Origin: Pseudomonas_T sp032052615
Lineage (GTDB): Bacteria; Pseudomonadota; Gammaproteobacteria; Pseudomonadales; Pseudomonadaceae
Assembly (NCBI GenBank): GCA_032052615.1
Contig: DAMBWF010000005.1
Location: 186,001 to 250,000 of the forward strand
Reading direction: 5' to 3'
DNA: 64,000 nt
A program made the position numbers and the translations under genes. How positions within the stretch are numbered: position 1 is the stretch's first letter; every line of letters starts with the position of its first letter. Positions 25,943 through 34,575 of this stretch are shown piece by piece. Under the pieces are notes generated by a model. It was not told the DNA's origin. It saw nothing but the letters and a program-made list of their open reading frames with translations, and searched no databases.

Positions 25943-27319
25943 TCAGCTGGGATGGGGAAGTTCAATGTGAAAGCCCGTGAGGCCAGCCGCTGAAGTACAC
26001 CAAATGCGGCCTTTGTGAGCCTCGATTATGGATCGGGTGATGGCAAGCCCGAGCCCGGCATTGCTCGGGCTACCTTCGCGTCGAGCAGGGTCTACCCGGT
26101 AAAAGCGGTCGAAGAGTTTCTCTAGATGCTCCGAGCTGATTGTGTTCCCTGGGTTCTCGATGCTGAAGGTAGTTGAGTCCGCTGTCTGGCGGATCAGAAC
26201 CGAAATTCTCTTTCCCGCCGGCGTGTAACGCAGCGCATTGGACAGCAAGTTGGACAGCGCTCGATCAAGCATCAGCCGATCTCCTAGCACTTGGCCTTTG
26301 CCTGTGAGCGAAAGTTCAATGCCGCGCTCTTCGGCCAGAAGGTGGTAGTAGTCAAACAGCTTGAAGACTACGTCAGCCAGTTCGATCCTGGCCTGCTCGG
26401 GGATGATCAGGCCATTATCAGCCTTGGCCAAGAACAGCATGTCATCAATCATCCGAGACATGCGCTTCAAGTCCTCCAGGTTGGAGTACAGATTCTCCTC
26501 ATAGGCATTGATATCGCGTTTTTTACTCAGCACGACCTCGGTGTGGGTCATCAGATTGCTGACTGGAGTTCGTAGCTCGTGGGCAATGTCGGCCGAAAAA
26601 TTGGAGAGCCTAACGAAGGCATCCTCTAGCCGAGCCAACATCGCATTGAAGGAGAGAACCAGTTGCTGAAGTTCCCGCGGCACTGGTTCGAGAGGGATTC
26701 GCTCCTGTAACGAGCGAGCGGACATCCCGGAGGCCACATGAGTGACTTGCCGCAGAGGCCTAAGGCCGCTGCGAGCAACCACCCAGCCGAGTGCGGCACT
26801 GAACAGGGCGCTGATGACCAATCCAATCCAAAACCATCGTTGCAGCGTGTCGAAAAAGTGTGTGTGATTGGTGACGTCAAGAATCAGCAACGCAGTGAGC
26901 GGCTCAGCCTGATCGGCTACCGAGATTTGCTCCGTCATGCCACGGTACATGTGTTGGCCGTTCTGCCACTCCCACATGCTCTGCTCATTTGCACGTCTGA
27001 AACGCTCAGGTACTTCGACTGCTCTGGGGTCGGAAAACAGTACAGAACCGTCACTGGCCAGGATAGTGGCGGCCAGATCCTGATGGGCTCCCAGCAAAGC
27101 TCGCAACTGCGGTAATTCTTCCGAAAGGCTCGCTTCACCGCGAGCATTGTTGAGGATATGTTTGGCGGATTCGAGTTTCTCCACCAGGGCCTGCCGATCC
27201 AGCATCTTGAAGTGGTGCTGGCTGAGCATATTGAAACTCAGCCCTGCTACCGTCAGGACTGCAATTACCGCGGACATGAACATCAGGCTCATGCGTGCGG
27301 TCAGCGAAAGGTGCTTCAT
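25943..27319 (-). CDS. copS: Heavy-metal sensor histidine kinase (CopS/CusS family)
   Basis: A 458-residue membrane sensor. The first membrane helix is at about 10-32, a periplasmic domain follows to about 160, then a second helix (FWIGLVISALFSAALGWVV). A HAMP region, the HisKA dimerisation box (SADIAHELRTPVSNLMTHTE, histidine near 246) and an HATPase domain (LLSNALRYTP; SNAGLGLAITRSII) complete it. It should phosphorylate the response regulator encoded just upstream in response to periplasmic Cu(I). The ATG at 27319 has GGAG 6 bp upstream, and a GTG at 27325 is less well placed. Confidence 0.9.
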   Translation of the reverse strand: MKHLSLTARMSLMFMSAVIAVLTVAGLSFNMLSQHHFKMLDRQALVEKLESAKHILNNARGEASLSEELPQLRALLGAHQDLAATILASDGSVLFSDPRAVEVPERFRRANEQSMWEWQNGQHMYRGMTEQISVADQAEPLTALLILDVTNHTHFFDTLQRWFWIGLVISALFSAALGWVVARSGLRPLRQVTHVASGMSARSLQERIPLEPVPRELQQLVLSFNAMLARLEDAFVRLSNFSADIAHELRTPVSNLMTHTEVVLSKKRDINAYEENLYSNLEDLKRMSRMIDDMLFLAKADNGLIIPEQARIELADVVFKLFDYYHLLAEERGIELSLTGKGQVLGDRLMLDRALSNLLSNALRYTPAGKRISVLIRQTADSTTFSIENPGNTISSEHLEKLFDRFYRVDPARREGSPSNAGLGLAITRSIIEAHKGRIWCTSAAGLTGFHIELPHPS

Positions 27320-27321
27320 AT

Positions 27322-27999
27322 TCACTCCGGAGCATCCATCATGTATCCCATGCCGCGGGCGGTATGAATCAGCTTGAGATCGAAATCGTCATCGATTTTT
27401 GCGCGTAGCCGGCGTACCGCAACCTCAATGACATTGGTGTCGCTGTCGAAATTCATGTCCCAAACCTGAGAGGCAATCAGCGACTTCGGGAGCACCTCGC
27501 CGCGCCGGCGCAGTAGCAGTTCCAGCAGTGAAAACTCCTTCGCGGTCAGGTCAATTCTTTTCCCGCCACGGATCGCACGCCGCTTCATCAGATCGACTTC
27601 CAGATCGGCAATTTTCATGGTGGTCTGCGTCGGCGAACCATTACCTCTGCGCAACAGCGTTCTGACCCTGGCCAGAAGCTCTGAGAAAGCAAATGGCTTG
27701 ATCAGGTAGTCGTCCGCACCCAGCTCCAACCCTTTTACGCGGTCTTCCACACCATCGCGTGCCGTCAAGAACAGTACGGGGACGTCTTTTCCTGCTGCGC
27801 GCAACATGCGCAGCACTTCCCAACCGTCCAGCCCAGGCATCATTACATCCAGAATTAGCAGGTCATAGGCTTCGCTAAGTGCATGCTGAAGGGCATCTGT
27901 ACCGGTCATAACCCGGTCGACATTGAACCCAGCCTCGGTGAGACCTTGCTGGAGGTACGTACCGGTTTTGAGTTCGTCTTCAGCTACCAGTAGTTTCAT
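27322..27999 (-). CDS. copR: Heavy-metal response regulator (CopR/CusR family)
   Basis: A 225-residue OmpR-type response regulator. The receiver domain has the phospho-acceptor in LLILDVMMPGLDGWE (aspartate near 51) and the lysine in DYLIKPFAFSEL. The C-terminal winged helix covers about 130-223 (DLTAKEFSLLELLLRR and VIEVAVRRLRAKID). The start ATG at 27999 fits the usual MKLLVAEDE opening. It diverges from a PtrA-like gene, with a CopR-type box between them, so it probably activates its own operon and the copper genes. Confidence 0.92.
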   Translation of the reverse strand: MKLLVAEDELKTGTYLQQGLTEAGFNVDRVMTGTDALQHALSEAYDLLILDVMMPGLDGWEVLRMLRAAGKDVPVLFLTARDGVEDRVKGLELGADDYLIKPFAFSELLARVRTLLRRGNGSPTQTTMKIADLEVDLMKRRAIRGGKRIDLTAKEFSLLELLLRRRGEVLPKSLIASQVWDMNFDSDTNVIEVAVRRLRAKIDDDFDLKLIHTARGMGYMMDAPE

Positions 28000-28063
28000 G
28001 TGTGCAGACTCCAAAAGTCGGGTGGCCTGAGTTTGCAGGCAAACCGCGGCCCCAACCAGAAGC

Positions 28064-28078
28064 TTACGAAAATGTAAT
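28064..28078 (+). promoter_or_regulatory. CopR-type box 1 (copRS / PtrA-like divergent region)
   Basis: TTACGAAAATGTAAT, 65 bp upstream of copR and 129 bp upstream of the PtrA-like gene at 28207. It aligns without gaps to six other sites before copper genes in this window. Confidence 0.6.
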
Positions 28079-28206
28079 TCTGGCTTCAGCTCGCTGACAG
28101 GGTGGCTTGTCTAAGGTGCAAGCATGAGCACTAGGTTGTGCTCTCGGCCCTCGACAGACCAAAAGCAGAGGTGCCGGCCATAGTTTGCACTGATGGAGAC
28201 TGTCCC

Positions 28207-28566
28207 ATGAAATCGCTGAAACCTTTGCTTCTGGTTGGCTCGCTACTGCTCTCTTCTATGGCTTGGGCCGAAGGGGGCAGCGACCGTGTATTCGAGCGCA
28301 TCCAGCAGATGCGCGACAAAGCAGAAGCCGTGCTGATCCAGGCGGAGAAGGCCCCGGTCGGCGAGCGGCATGTGCACATGAAGGAGCATATGAACATGCT
28401 CGAAGACATCATGAGCCAGCTGCACAACGAACATCCCGCGCCAAACATGTCTGCCGAAGAGCATCTGGCCTGGATGGAAAAGCATGACAAGCTGGTAGAC
28501 GACGTGCTGGCTCAAATGATCCGCGAGCACAAGCTAATGATGGCCGACAAAGAGTGCCATCGATAA
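28207..28566 (+). CDS. Periplasmic PtrA-N-type small protein (copper-linked)
   Basis: A 119-residue secreted protein. The signal peptide (MKSLKPLLLVGSLLLSSMAWA) is given here as residues 1-21 and is followed by AEGGSDRVFERI. That motif recurs at the mature N-terminus of the proteins at 38890 and 45449. The rest is His- and Met-rich (HVHMKEHMNMLEDIMSQLHN), suited to copper binding. A strong hairpin terminator follows. The copRS operon lies opposite, and a CopR-type box is upstream. Related proteins are copper-induced in Pseudomonas, but the function of this one is unknown. Confidence 0.7.
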   Translation: MKSLKPLLLVGSLLLSSMAWAEGGSDRVFERIQQMRDKAEAVLIQAEKAPVGERHVHMKEHMNMLEDIMSQLHNEHPAPNMSAEEHLAWMEKHDKLVDDVLAQMIREHKLMMADKECHR

Positions 28567-28613
28567 GGATTTTCCCATCTTCCAGGCCTTCCGTGATTGC
28601 TCCTTTGGCCTAG

Positions 28614-28640
28614 CGGCGCCTTTATGGCGCCGTGCTTTTT
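28614..28640 (+). terminator. Rho-independent terminator
   Basis: CGGCGCC and GGCGCCG form a 7-bp stem with loop TTTAT, followed by TGCTTTTT. It ends the transcript of the PtrA-like gene at 28207-28566. Confidence 0.85.
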
Positions 28641-28646
28641 CCCAGC

Positions 28647-28661
28647 TGACGCAATTGTAGT
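28647..28661 (+). promoter_or_regulatory. CopR-type box 2
   Basis: TGACGCAATTGTAGT, 72 bp before the first cupredoxin gene and right after the previous terminator. Confidence 0.55.
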
Positions 28662-28732
28662 TTTGGGGTCAGCGGCCTGGCAGCAAGCGGGGAATAGCAT
28701 GAGATTTCCAGCACCCATCTCGAGGTCTCACC

Positions 28733-29290
28733 ATGAAACGCTTACCCCTTAAACTGCTGATCAGCACTCTGTTCATCAGCACCACCTTTCCGGCATTTGC
28801 CGAGGTCGGCGGCAGTAGCAATGGCATTGGGCAGCAGGCCCAGGCGACGCCAGCGACTCGTACCATCTTGGTAAAGATGGACGACATCAACTACAGCCAG
28901 AAAACGATCGATGTGAAGCCAGGTGAAACCGTGCGCTTCGTTCTGAAGAACGAGGGCGCGTTGATGCACGAGTTCAACATCGGGCAGGCAGCGTCCCAGC
29001 TGGAGCACCAGCGCAAGATGGCGTCCTTGTTCAAGGACGGCACACTGACCCCGACCGGCATGGCCGAGCGCATTGTCTGGCATGAGCGTTATGGCACGGG
29101 AGACTCCAACCCTCCAGGCTATCCGGAAGTCATCAAAGCCAAGCATGACGACCCGAACGCGGTTCTCGTCGAGCCCGGCACAACCAAAGAGTTCGTGTGG
29201 ACCTTCCCTAAGGCGGGCAGTTTGAGCTTCGCCTGTACATTGCCTGGGCATTACCAGGCGGGGATGGTCGGTGAGTTTGCTCTGCGTTAG
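28733..29290 (+). CDS. Cupredoxin-domain periplasmic copper protein 1
   Basis: A 185-residue secreted blue-copper-like protein with a signal peptide ending near FPAFA. The cupredoxin fold is shown by ILVKMDDINYSQKTIDVKPG and ETVRFVLKNEGALMHEFNIG. The C-terminal loop FACTLPGHYQAGMVGEF supplies Cys, His and Met ligands, with the first histidine in MHEF. About 60 extra residues lie between the two ligand regions. It probably binds or buffers copper in the periplasm. It stands alone with its own CopR-type box and a related gene follows. Confidence 0.85.
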   Translation: MKRLPLKLLISTLFISTTFPAFAEVGGSSNGIGQQAQATPATRTILVKMDDINYSQKTIDVKPGETVRFVLKNEGALMHEFNIGQAASQLEHQRKMASLFKDGTLTPTGMAERIVWHERYGTGDSNPPGYPEVIKAKHDDPNAVLVEPGTTKEFVWTFPKAGSLSFACTLPGHYQAGMVGEFALR

Positions 29291-29296
29291 TCCGGC

Positions 29297-29336
29297 ATCG
29301 GTGCTACCCGTTGGCCGCGAGCTGGGTAGCACCGAT
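29297..29336 (+). terminator. Long hairpin after cupredoxin 1
   Basis: ATCGGTGCTACCC (29297-29309) pairs perfectly with GGGTAGCACCGAT (29324-29336) around a 14-base loop, 7 bp past the stop codon. There is no T-run, so it may be a terminator of weaker type or a 3' stabilising structure. Confidence 0.55.
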
Positions 29337-29346
29337 CTGACGAACC

Positions 29347-29361
29347 TTACTGCGATGTAGT
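29347..29361 (+). promoter_or_regulatory. CopR-type box 3
   Basis: TTACTGCGATGTAGT, 77 bp before the second cupredoxin gene. The spacing is close to that of box 2 (72 bp). Confidence 0.55.
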
Positions 29362-29437
29362 TTTCACGTCAGCGTACCGCCAGCTGCACCTCATTAGCAT
29401 CGGGACTCATCCCTCCTCAACACCTCAGAGGCACACC

Positions 29438-29971
29438 ATGAAACTCAGACCCGCTTTCATAATCACCACCCTTGGCTTGCTGCTCAGTGCTGCCAATGCG
29501 CTGGCCAGCCCGGGCCACAAGAAAGACAGTATTGGGCAACCGGGAGACAGTCAGGCAGTAGATCGCACCATCGAAGTCCGGATGGGGGACATCTTCTTTG
29601 AACCCAAGGCAATGGAAATCAAGGCGGGCGAGACGGTTCGCTTCGTACTGCTGAACGAGGGAGCCCTGCTGCACGAGTTCAACCTTGGCAAAGCGGCATC
29701 CCATGCTGCGCATCAGAAAGAGATGGCTGCGATGTTTCAGAACGGCACGCTGTCCCCGACTGCAGCGCATGACATGAGCAAAATGGACCACGCCATGGGC
29801 GGCATGAAGATGGTCGGCATGGAGCACGACGATCCCAACAGCGTTCTGGTCGAGCCAGGTGCACGCGAAGAGCTGATCTGGACCTTCTCCGACGCTACTG
29901 ATCTGGAGTTCGCCTGCAATGTTCCTGGACATTATCAGTCGGGAATGGTCGGTAAGGTGACCGTACGCTGA
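29438..29971 (+). CDS. Cupredoxin-domain periplasmic copper protein 2
   Basis: A 177-residue paralogue of the preceding protein. The signal peptide ends near ALA. Ligand regions are ETVRFVLLNEGALLHEFNLG and FACNVPGHYQSGMVGKVTV. The insert between them is richer in His and Met (HDMSKMDHAMGGMKMVGMEH), which suggests extra Cu(I) sites. It lies upstream of the DUF2933 and ATPase genes and has its own CopR-type box. Confidence 0.85.
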   Translation: MKLRPAFIITTLGLLLSAANALASPGHKKDSIGQPGDSQAVDRTIEVRMGDIFFEPKAMEIKAGETVRFVLLNEGALLHEFNLGKAASHAAHQKEMAAMFQNGTLSPTAAHDMSKMDHAMGGMKMVGMEHDDPNSVLVEPGAREELIWTFSDATDLEFACNVPGHYQSGMVGKVTVR

Positions 29972-30050
29972 ACTCCATTGATACGCGTAAACTCTGCCTG
30001 GCTAGAGCAACCTATGCTGATTCTATGGTCATTGAACCGAGGCTATTGTC

Positions 30051-30299
30051 ATGGATCACACGCACCACACTGGCACTACGGAACCACCTTTTTGGAAGAG
30101 CAAGATTGGCATCGCACTGATCATGCTGGCCGTAATCGGCATCTTCTATGTCGCGCGCGAGCATTACGGTCATCTTTCGCAGGCTTTGCCATACCTCATC
30201 CTGCTGCTATGCCCGCTGATGCATCTGTTTGGCCACAATCATGGCGGGCACTCCCACTCCAGCGGAGCCGCAGTTTCCAAGGACGAGGATAGGAAGTAA
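30051..30299 (+). CDS. DUF2933 small membrane protein
   Basis: An 82-residue protein. A His-rich N-terminus (MDHTHHTG) precedes two adjacent hydrophobic segments, IGIALIMLAVIGIFYVA and LPYLILLLCPLMHLF, and a His-rich tail (GHNHGGHSHSS). DUF2933 proteins accompany copper ATPases in resistance islands and may pass metal to them. It is 5 bp before the ATPase gene, so the two form an operon. Confidence 0.8.
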   Translation: MDHTHHTGTTEPPFWKSKIGIALIMLAVIGIFYVAREHYGHLSQALPYLILLLCPLMHLFGHNHGGHSHSSGAAVSKDEDRK

Positions 30300-30304
30300 C
30301 TCGA

Positions 30305-32674
30305 ATGCAAAAGACCTCCTGCCATCATGACCAGGGCCATGCACATCACTCGCACGGCCATCCAGAGAGCCCACGCGATCCGGTGTGTGGCATGGAGGTC
30401 AAATCTGATAGTCCTTACCAGGAGAACTTTGAGGGAAGGGCCTATCGGTTCTGCAGTACAAAATGCCAGGAGAAGTTCCAGGCAGCCCCTCATCAGTACA
30501 TGAGCCATCAATCGCATGCCGGGCACCACCAGCATGCCGCTCCGCCAGAGTACTCAACTCAGGCAGGACTGGGGGCTGAATACACCTGCCCGATGCATCC
30601 CGAGATTCGCCAACCGAGCCCTGGCAACTGCCCGATCTGTGGGATGACGCTCGAACCCGTCATTCCAGAGCTGGAGGACGAAGAAAATCCGGAGCTGAAA
30701 GACTTTTCGCGACGGTTCTGGTGGACCCTGCCATTGACCGTCATCGTGACCGTGCTGGCGATGGCTGGTCATTCCTTGCAGCTGTTCCATGGAACATCCC
30801 AGAACTGGGTTGAGCTGGTTCTGGCAACGCCCGTGACGCTTTGGGGTGGCTGGGTATTTTTCACTCGCGGAATAGACTCCATCCGGCAACGCAGCCCTAA
30901 TATGTGGACCCTGATCGGATTAGGAACTGCAGCCGCCTACCTCTACAGCGTGGCAGCCACCCTGGTGCCGCAGTGGTTCCCGGCGGCCTTCGTTCAGGAT
31001 GGACGCATCGGCGTCTACTTCGAGGCCGCCGCGGTGATCATCTCGCTCACGCTGTTGGGCCAGATGCTCGAACTCAAAGCCCGCTCGCAGACCTCTGCCG
31101 CCATTAAGTCACTGCTGGGATTGGCCCCCAAGACTGCCCGGCGCATCAGGCCTGACGGCCAGGAAGAAGATATTCCGCTGACCCACGTCCATCAGGGTGA
31201 CCACTTGCGTGTCCGGCCGGGCGAAAAAGTCCCGGTGGATGGCACCGTGCTGGAGGGCGAGAGCGCTGTCGACGAGTCGATGCTCACCGGCGAGCCGGTG
31301 CCCGTCACCAAGCGGGCAGGGGATACCCTCATCGGTGCCACCCTGAACACCCACGGCAGCCTGGTGATGGAAGCGCAGAAGGTGGGCGCCGAAACCATGT
31401 TGTCGCAGATCGTCCAGATGGTGGCTAAGGCCCAGCGTTCCAAGGCGCCCATGCAGCGTATGGCCGATGCCGTGGCAGGGTATTTCGTGGTGGGGGTGAT
31501 CCTGATCGCGATCCTGACATTTTTTGGCTGGGGGGTGTTCGGGCCGGAATCAGGTTGGGTATTTGGCCTGATCAACGCTGTGGCCGTACTGATCATTGCC
31601 TGCCCATGCGCCCTGGGCTTGGCAACGCCGATGTCGGTCATGGTCGCGACCGGCAAGGCCGCCAGCAGCGGTGTGTTGTTCCGCGATGCCAGCGCTATCG
31701 AGAACCTCTGCAAAATCGACACCTTGATCGTCGACAAGACCGGGACACTGACGCAGGGGCGGCCGGCCTTTCATAGTGCAGAGGGAACCGGGCCGTTCGA
31801 CTCGGTCGAGGTTCTGCGCTTGGCCGCAAGCCTGGACCAGGGCAGCGAGCATCCGCTGGCGCATGCCATTGTCGATCATGCGCGTGAACAGGGTCTTGCC
31901 CTGGTGAAACCGGAGACCTTCGAATCTGGCTCAGGTATTGGTGTACGCGGGCAGGTCGATGGCCATCAACTGCAGCTTGGGAACACAGCGTTGATGGAGG
32001 AGGCGGGCGTCGATATTACTCCGCTGCGTAACCGTGCAGAGCAACTGCGCCTGGAGGGCATCAGCATCATCTATCTGGCTGTCGATGGTCGCCTGGCGGG
32101 TCTCCTGGCCGTTTCCGATCCAATCAAACCGACCTCCCAACAGGCTGTTGCTCAACTCCAGAACGCTGACGTGAAGGTCATCATGGCCACTGGCGATGGC
32201 CTCACCACAGCAAGAGCCGTGGCGAAGCAGTTAGGCATCGAGGAGGTGCATGGCGAGGTGAAACCGCAGGACAAGGAGAAATTAGTCGCCGAACTGCAGA
32301 GCTATGGCCGGCGTGTTGCCATGGCGGGCGACGGCATCAACGATGCGCCGGCCTTGGCCAGGGCCGACGTAGGCATCGCTATGGGCACGGGCACCGACGT
32401 GGCGATGAACAGCGCCCAAGTGACCCTGGTCAAGGGAGATCTGATGGGCATCCTGCGAGCGCGCACCCTGTCAGTGGCAACCGTGAAAAACATGAGGCAG
32501 AACCTCGCCTTTGCGTTCCTCTACAACGCGATGGGAATCCCGCTAGCAGCGGGGCTGCTGTACCCGCTGACGGGGCATCTTCTGTCGCCCTTGATTGCTG
32601 CGCTGGCGATGAGTGTCAGCTCGGCGTCGGTGGTCTTCAATGCTCTGAGGTTGAAATCAACGGACATCGGATAG
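30305..32674 (+). CDS. Copper-translocating P1B-type ATPase with YHS and metal-binding zinc-ribbon head
   Basis: A 789-residue inner-membrane copper pump. It has no classical HMA domain. The N-terminus instead carries His clusters, a YHS-type domain (RDPVCGMEVKSDSPY and FCSTKCQEKFQ, about 26-60) and a heavy-metal-binding ribbon (YTCPMHPEIRQPSPGNCPIC, about 95-114). The transport motif is ACPCALGLATP near 431, the phosphorylated DKTGTLT near 476 and the hinge GDGINDAPAL near 674. This is the CopF/SilP-like type that exports Cu(I)/Ag(I). The Gabija-like genes begin 173 bp downstream. Confidence 0.92.
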   Translation: MQKTSCHHDQGHAHHSHGHPESPRDPVCGMEVKSDSPYQENFEGRAYRFCSTKCQEKFQAAPHQYMSHQSHAGHHQHAAPPEYSTQAGLGAEYTCPMHPEIRQPSPGNCPICGMTLEPVIPELEDEENPELKDFSRRFWWTLPLTVIVTVLAMAGHSLQLFHGTSQNWVELVLATPVTLWGGWVFFTRGIDSIRQRSPNMWTLIGLGTAAAYLYSVAATLVPQWFPAAFVQDGRIGVYFEAAAVIISLTLLGQMLELKARSQTSAAIKSLLGLAPKTARRIRPDGQEEDIPLTHVHQGDHLRVRPGEKVPVDGTVLEGESAVDESMLTGEPVPVTKRAGDTLIGATLNTHGSLVMEAQKVGAETMLSQIVQMVAKAQRSKAPMQRMADAVAGYFVVGVILIAILTFFGWGVFGPESGWVFGLINAVAVLIIACPCALGLATPMSVMVATGKAASSGVLFRDASAIENLCKIDTLIVDKTGTLTQGRPAFHSAEGTGPFDSVEVLRLAASLDQGSEHPLAHAIVDHAREQGLALVKPETFESGSGIGVRGQVDGHQLQLGNTALMEEAGVDITPLRNRAEQLRLEGISIIYLAVDGRLAGLLAVSDPIKPTSQQAVAQLQNADVKVIMATGDGLTTARAVAKQLGIEEVHGEVKPQDKEKLVAELQSYGRRVAMAGDGINDAPALARADVGIAMGTGTDVAMNSAQVTLVKGDLMGILRARTLSVATVKNMRQNLAFAFLYNAMGIPLAAGLLYPLTGHLLSPLIAALAMSVSSASVVFNALRLKSTDIG

Positions 32675-32847
32675 GCTTCCATACCACCGACCAGGTGATT
32701 ATTCAGAAGCGCATCTGACCGGAAAATGCCGTACGGTAGTTTCCGGTCCGACCTATCTGTCGCAACACATAGTGACGAGGTGACGTTCGATGGACTGTTG
32801 CCGCTGCGGGTAGGAGACTGGTCGTCGTTAACCCATGAGGATTCTCC

Positions 32848-34575
32848 GTGGCCCGCATTCGCCGACTGCAAATTAGCAACTTCCGGTCTATCCAGGCGCT
32901 CGACTGGGTGCCGGCCCCCGGAATTAACTGCCTCATTGGTCCGGGTGACAGTGGGAAGTCCAGCATCCTGGACGCGATTGACCTTTGCGTCGGCGCCCGC
33001 CGAGGCGGCACGTTCGGCGACATGGACTTCTTCGCATTAAACGTCGATGTACCCATCACCATCAGCGTGGCGCTTGGCGATTTGCCGGTATCGCTGATGG
33101 ATATCGATGTCTACGGCGAGTTCTTGCGTGGATTCCATCCCGGTACGGGGGAAGTCGAAGACGAACCGCGAGCGGGGCTGGAGACCGTCATCACCTTGCG
33201 TCTGCAAGTTGGTGCCGATTTGGAGCCTGTTTGGACACTTTTCTCCGAGCGCGCGGAGCAGCAGCAACTTGAACGCACTCTTCCCTGGAAAGAACGAGCG
33301 GCACTAGCGCCCGCCCGTATCGGCAGCTTTGCGAGCTCGAACCTGTCGTGGAGTCGTGGCTCAGTGCTCAATCGACTTACCGATGAGCGCGCCGAGCTTG
33401 GTGCTGAACTGGCGCGCGCCGCTAGGCAAGCAAGAGCGAACTTTGGCAATCAAGCAGCCGAACATCTGACCCAGACGCTTGAGGTCGTGCAACGCACAGC
33501 ACAGCATCTTGGCGTTTCGGTCGGGGCTATGCCTCAGGCGCTCCTTGACGCACATTCTGTGTCGATTGGCGAGGGGGCGATCGCGCTGCACAGTGAAACA
33601 GGTATTCCGCTGCGCTCCCTTGGCACGGGCTCGTCACGCTTGCTAGTGGCAGGGCTTCAAAGGGCTGCGGCCAGCGCCGCGCCAATTGCCCTGGTTGATG
33701 AGGTGGAATACGGGCTTGAACCTCATCGGCTCATGCGATTCCTGGACTCGCTGGGTGCAAAGGACGCTGCCGCTCCGTTGCAAGTGTTCATGACGACGCA
33801 CTCGCCGGTCGCGCTGCGCGAGCTGTCCGGCAGCCAGTTATTCGTTGTTCGGTCAGCACCTCAGCGCCACAGTGTTATGCCAGCTGGGGAAGCCAACGAG
33901 GTACAAAGTACCCTTCGGAAGGACCCCGAAGCATTCCTCGCCAAATCCATCATCGTTTGCGAGGGGGCCAGCGAGGTTGGCTTCGCGCGTGGCCTTGACC
34001 AATGGTGGGTCAGTCTTGGCGCTACCTCATTCCTGGCCCATGGCGGCGCGTATGTGGACGCCGGCGGGGGAAGCCCCGATAACAGTCTTATCCGGGGAAC
34101 AGCACTTCTGAACTTGGGTTACCGCGTGATGGTTTTTGTAGATGCCGACAAGCCTTCGACCGCGGGGCTCGCTGAAGCATTCTTGGCCGCCGGCGGGCAA
34201 ATTCTTACATGGCGACCAGGCCTCACGTTGGAGGACGAGATCTTCCGCCATCTCAGTGACCAAGCACTCGATGCACTTCTGGCGAAAGCCGAAACAATAG
34301 TGGGTGCAGAGCTGATGAACGCACACATTCAGACGAAGTCCCAAGGCCGCGTGACGCTGAACGATATCCGAGCCGAGCGACTCGTGGATGGGTACTCACC
34401 TGAGAGACGAGAGCTGCTGGGAACCGCATCCCGTATCCGCAACAGCGGCTGGTTCAAGTCGCTGACAACCTATCAGGAGGTTGCAAGGGACATCGTCGGT
34501 CCGTCTTTACAGAACGCCGAACCGGGCTTCATGGCAGTCACGAATCAGCTCTGGACGTTTACAAGTGCCCCCTGA
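32848..34575 (+). CDS. gajA: Gabija-like GajA: OLD-family ATPase/TOPRIM nuclease
   Basis: A 575-residue OLD-family protein. The ABC-type ATPase has Walker A IGPGDSGKSS (30-39), a signature-like SLGTGSSRLLVAGLQ, and IALVDEVEYGLEPHR as Walker B. The TOPRIM nuclease has IIVCEGASEVGF near 370 and MVFVDADKPS near 430. Length and layout match GajA, the DNA-cleaving subunit of Gabija anti-phage systems, and class 2 OLD proteins. The start is a GTG at 32848 after GAGG. It overlaps the helicase gene by 11 bp. Confidence 0.8.
   Translation: MARIRRLQISNFRSIQALDWVPAPGINCLIGPGDSGKSSILDAIDLCVGARRGGTFGDMDFFALNVDVPITISVALGDLPVSLMDIDVYGEFLRGFHPGTGEVEDEPRAGLETVITLRLQVGADLEPVWTLFSERAEQQQLERTLPWKERAALAPARIGSFASSNLSWSRGSVLNRLTDERAELGAELARAARQARANFGNQAAEHLTQTLEVVQRTAQHLGVSVGAMPQALLDAHSVSIGEGAIALHSETGIPLRSLGTGSSRLLVAGLQRAAASAAPIALVDEVEYGLEPHRLMRFLDSLGAKDAAAPLQVFMTTHSPVALRELSGSQLFVVRSAPQRHSVMPAGEANEVQSTLRKDPEAFLAKSIIVCEGASEVGFARGLDQWWVSLGATSFLAHGGAYVDAGGGSPDNSLIRGTALLNLGYRVMVFVDADKPSTAGLAEAFLAAGGQILTWRPGLTLEDEIFRHLSDQALDALLAKAETIVGAELMNAHIQTKSQGRVTLNDIRAERLVDGYSPERRELLGTASRIRNSGWFKSLTTYQEVARDIVGPSLQNAEPGFMAVTNQLWTFTSAP

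Noticed and set aside
29297..29336. Hairpin after cupredoxin 1 as a copper riboswitch
   Set aside because: It lies after the stop codon and upstream of the next promoter box, and it has no alternative pairing that I can see. A terminator or mRNA-end structure is simpler.
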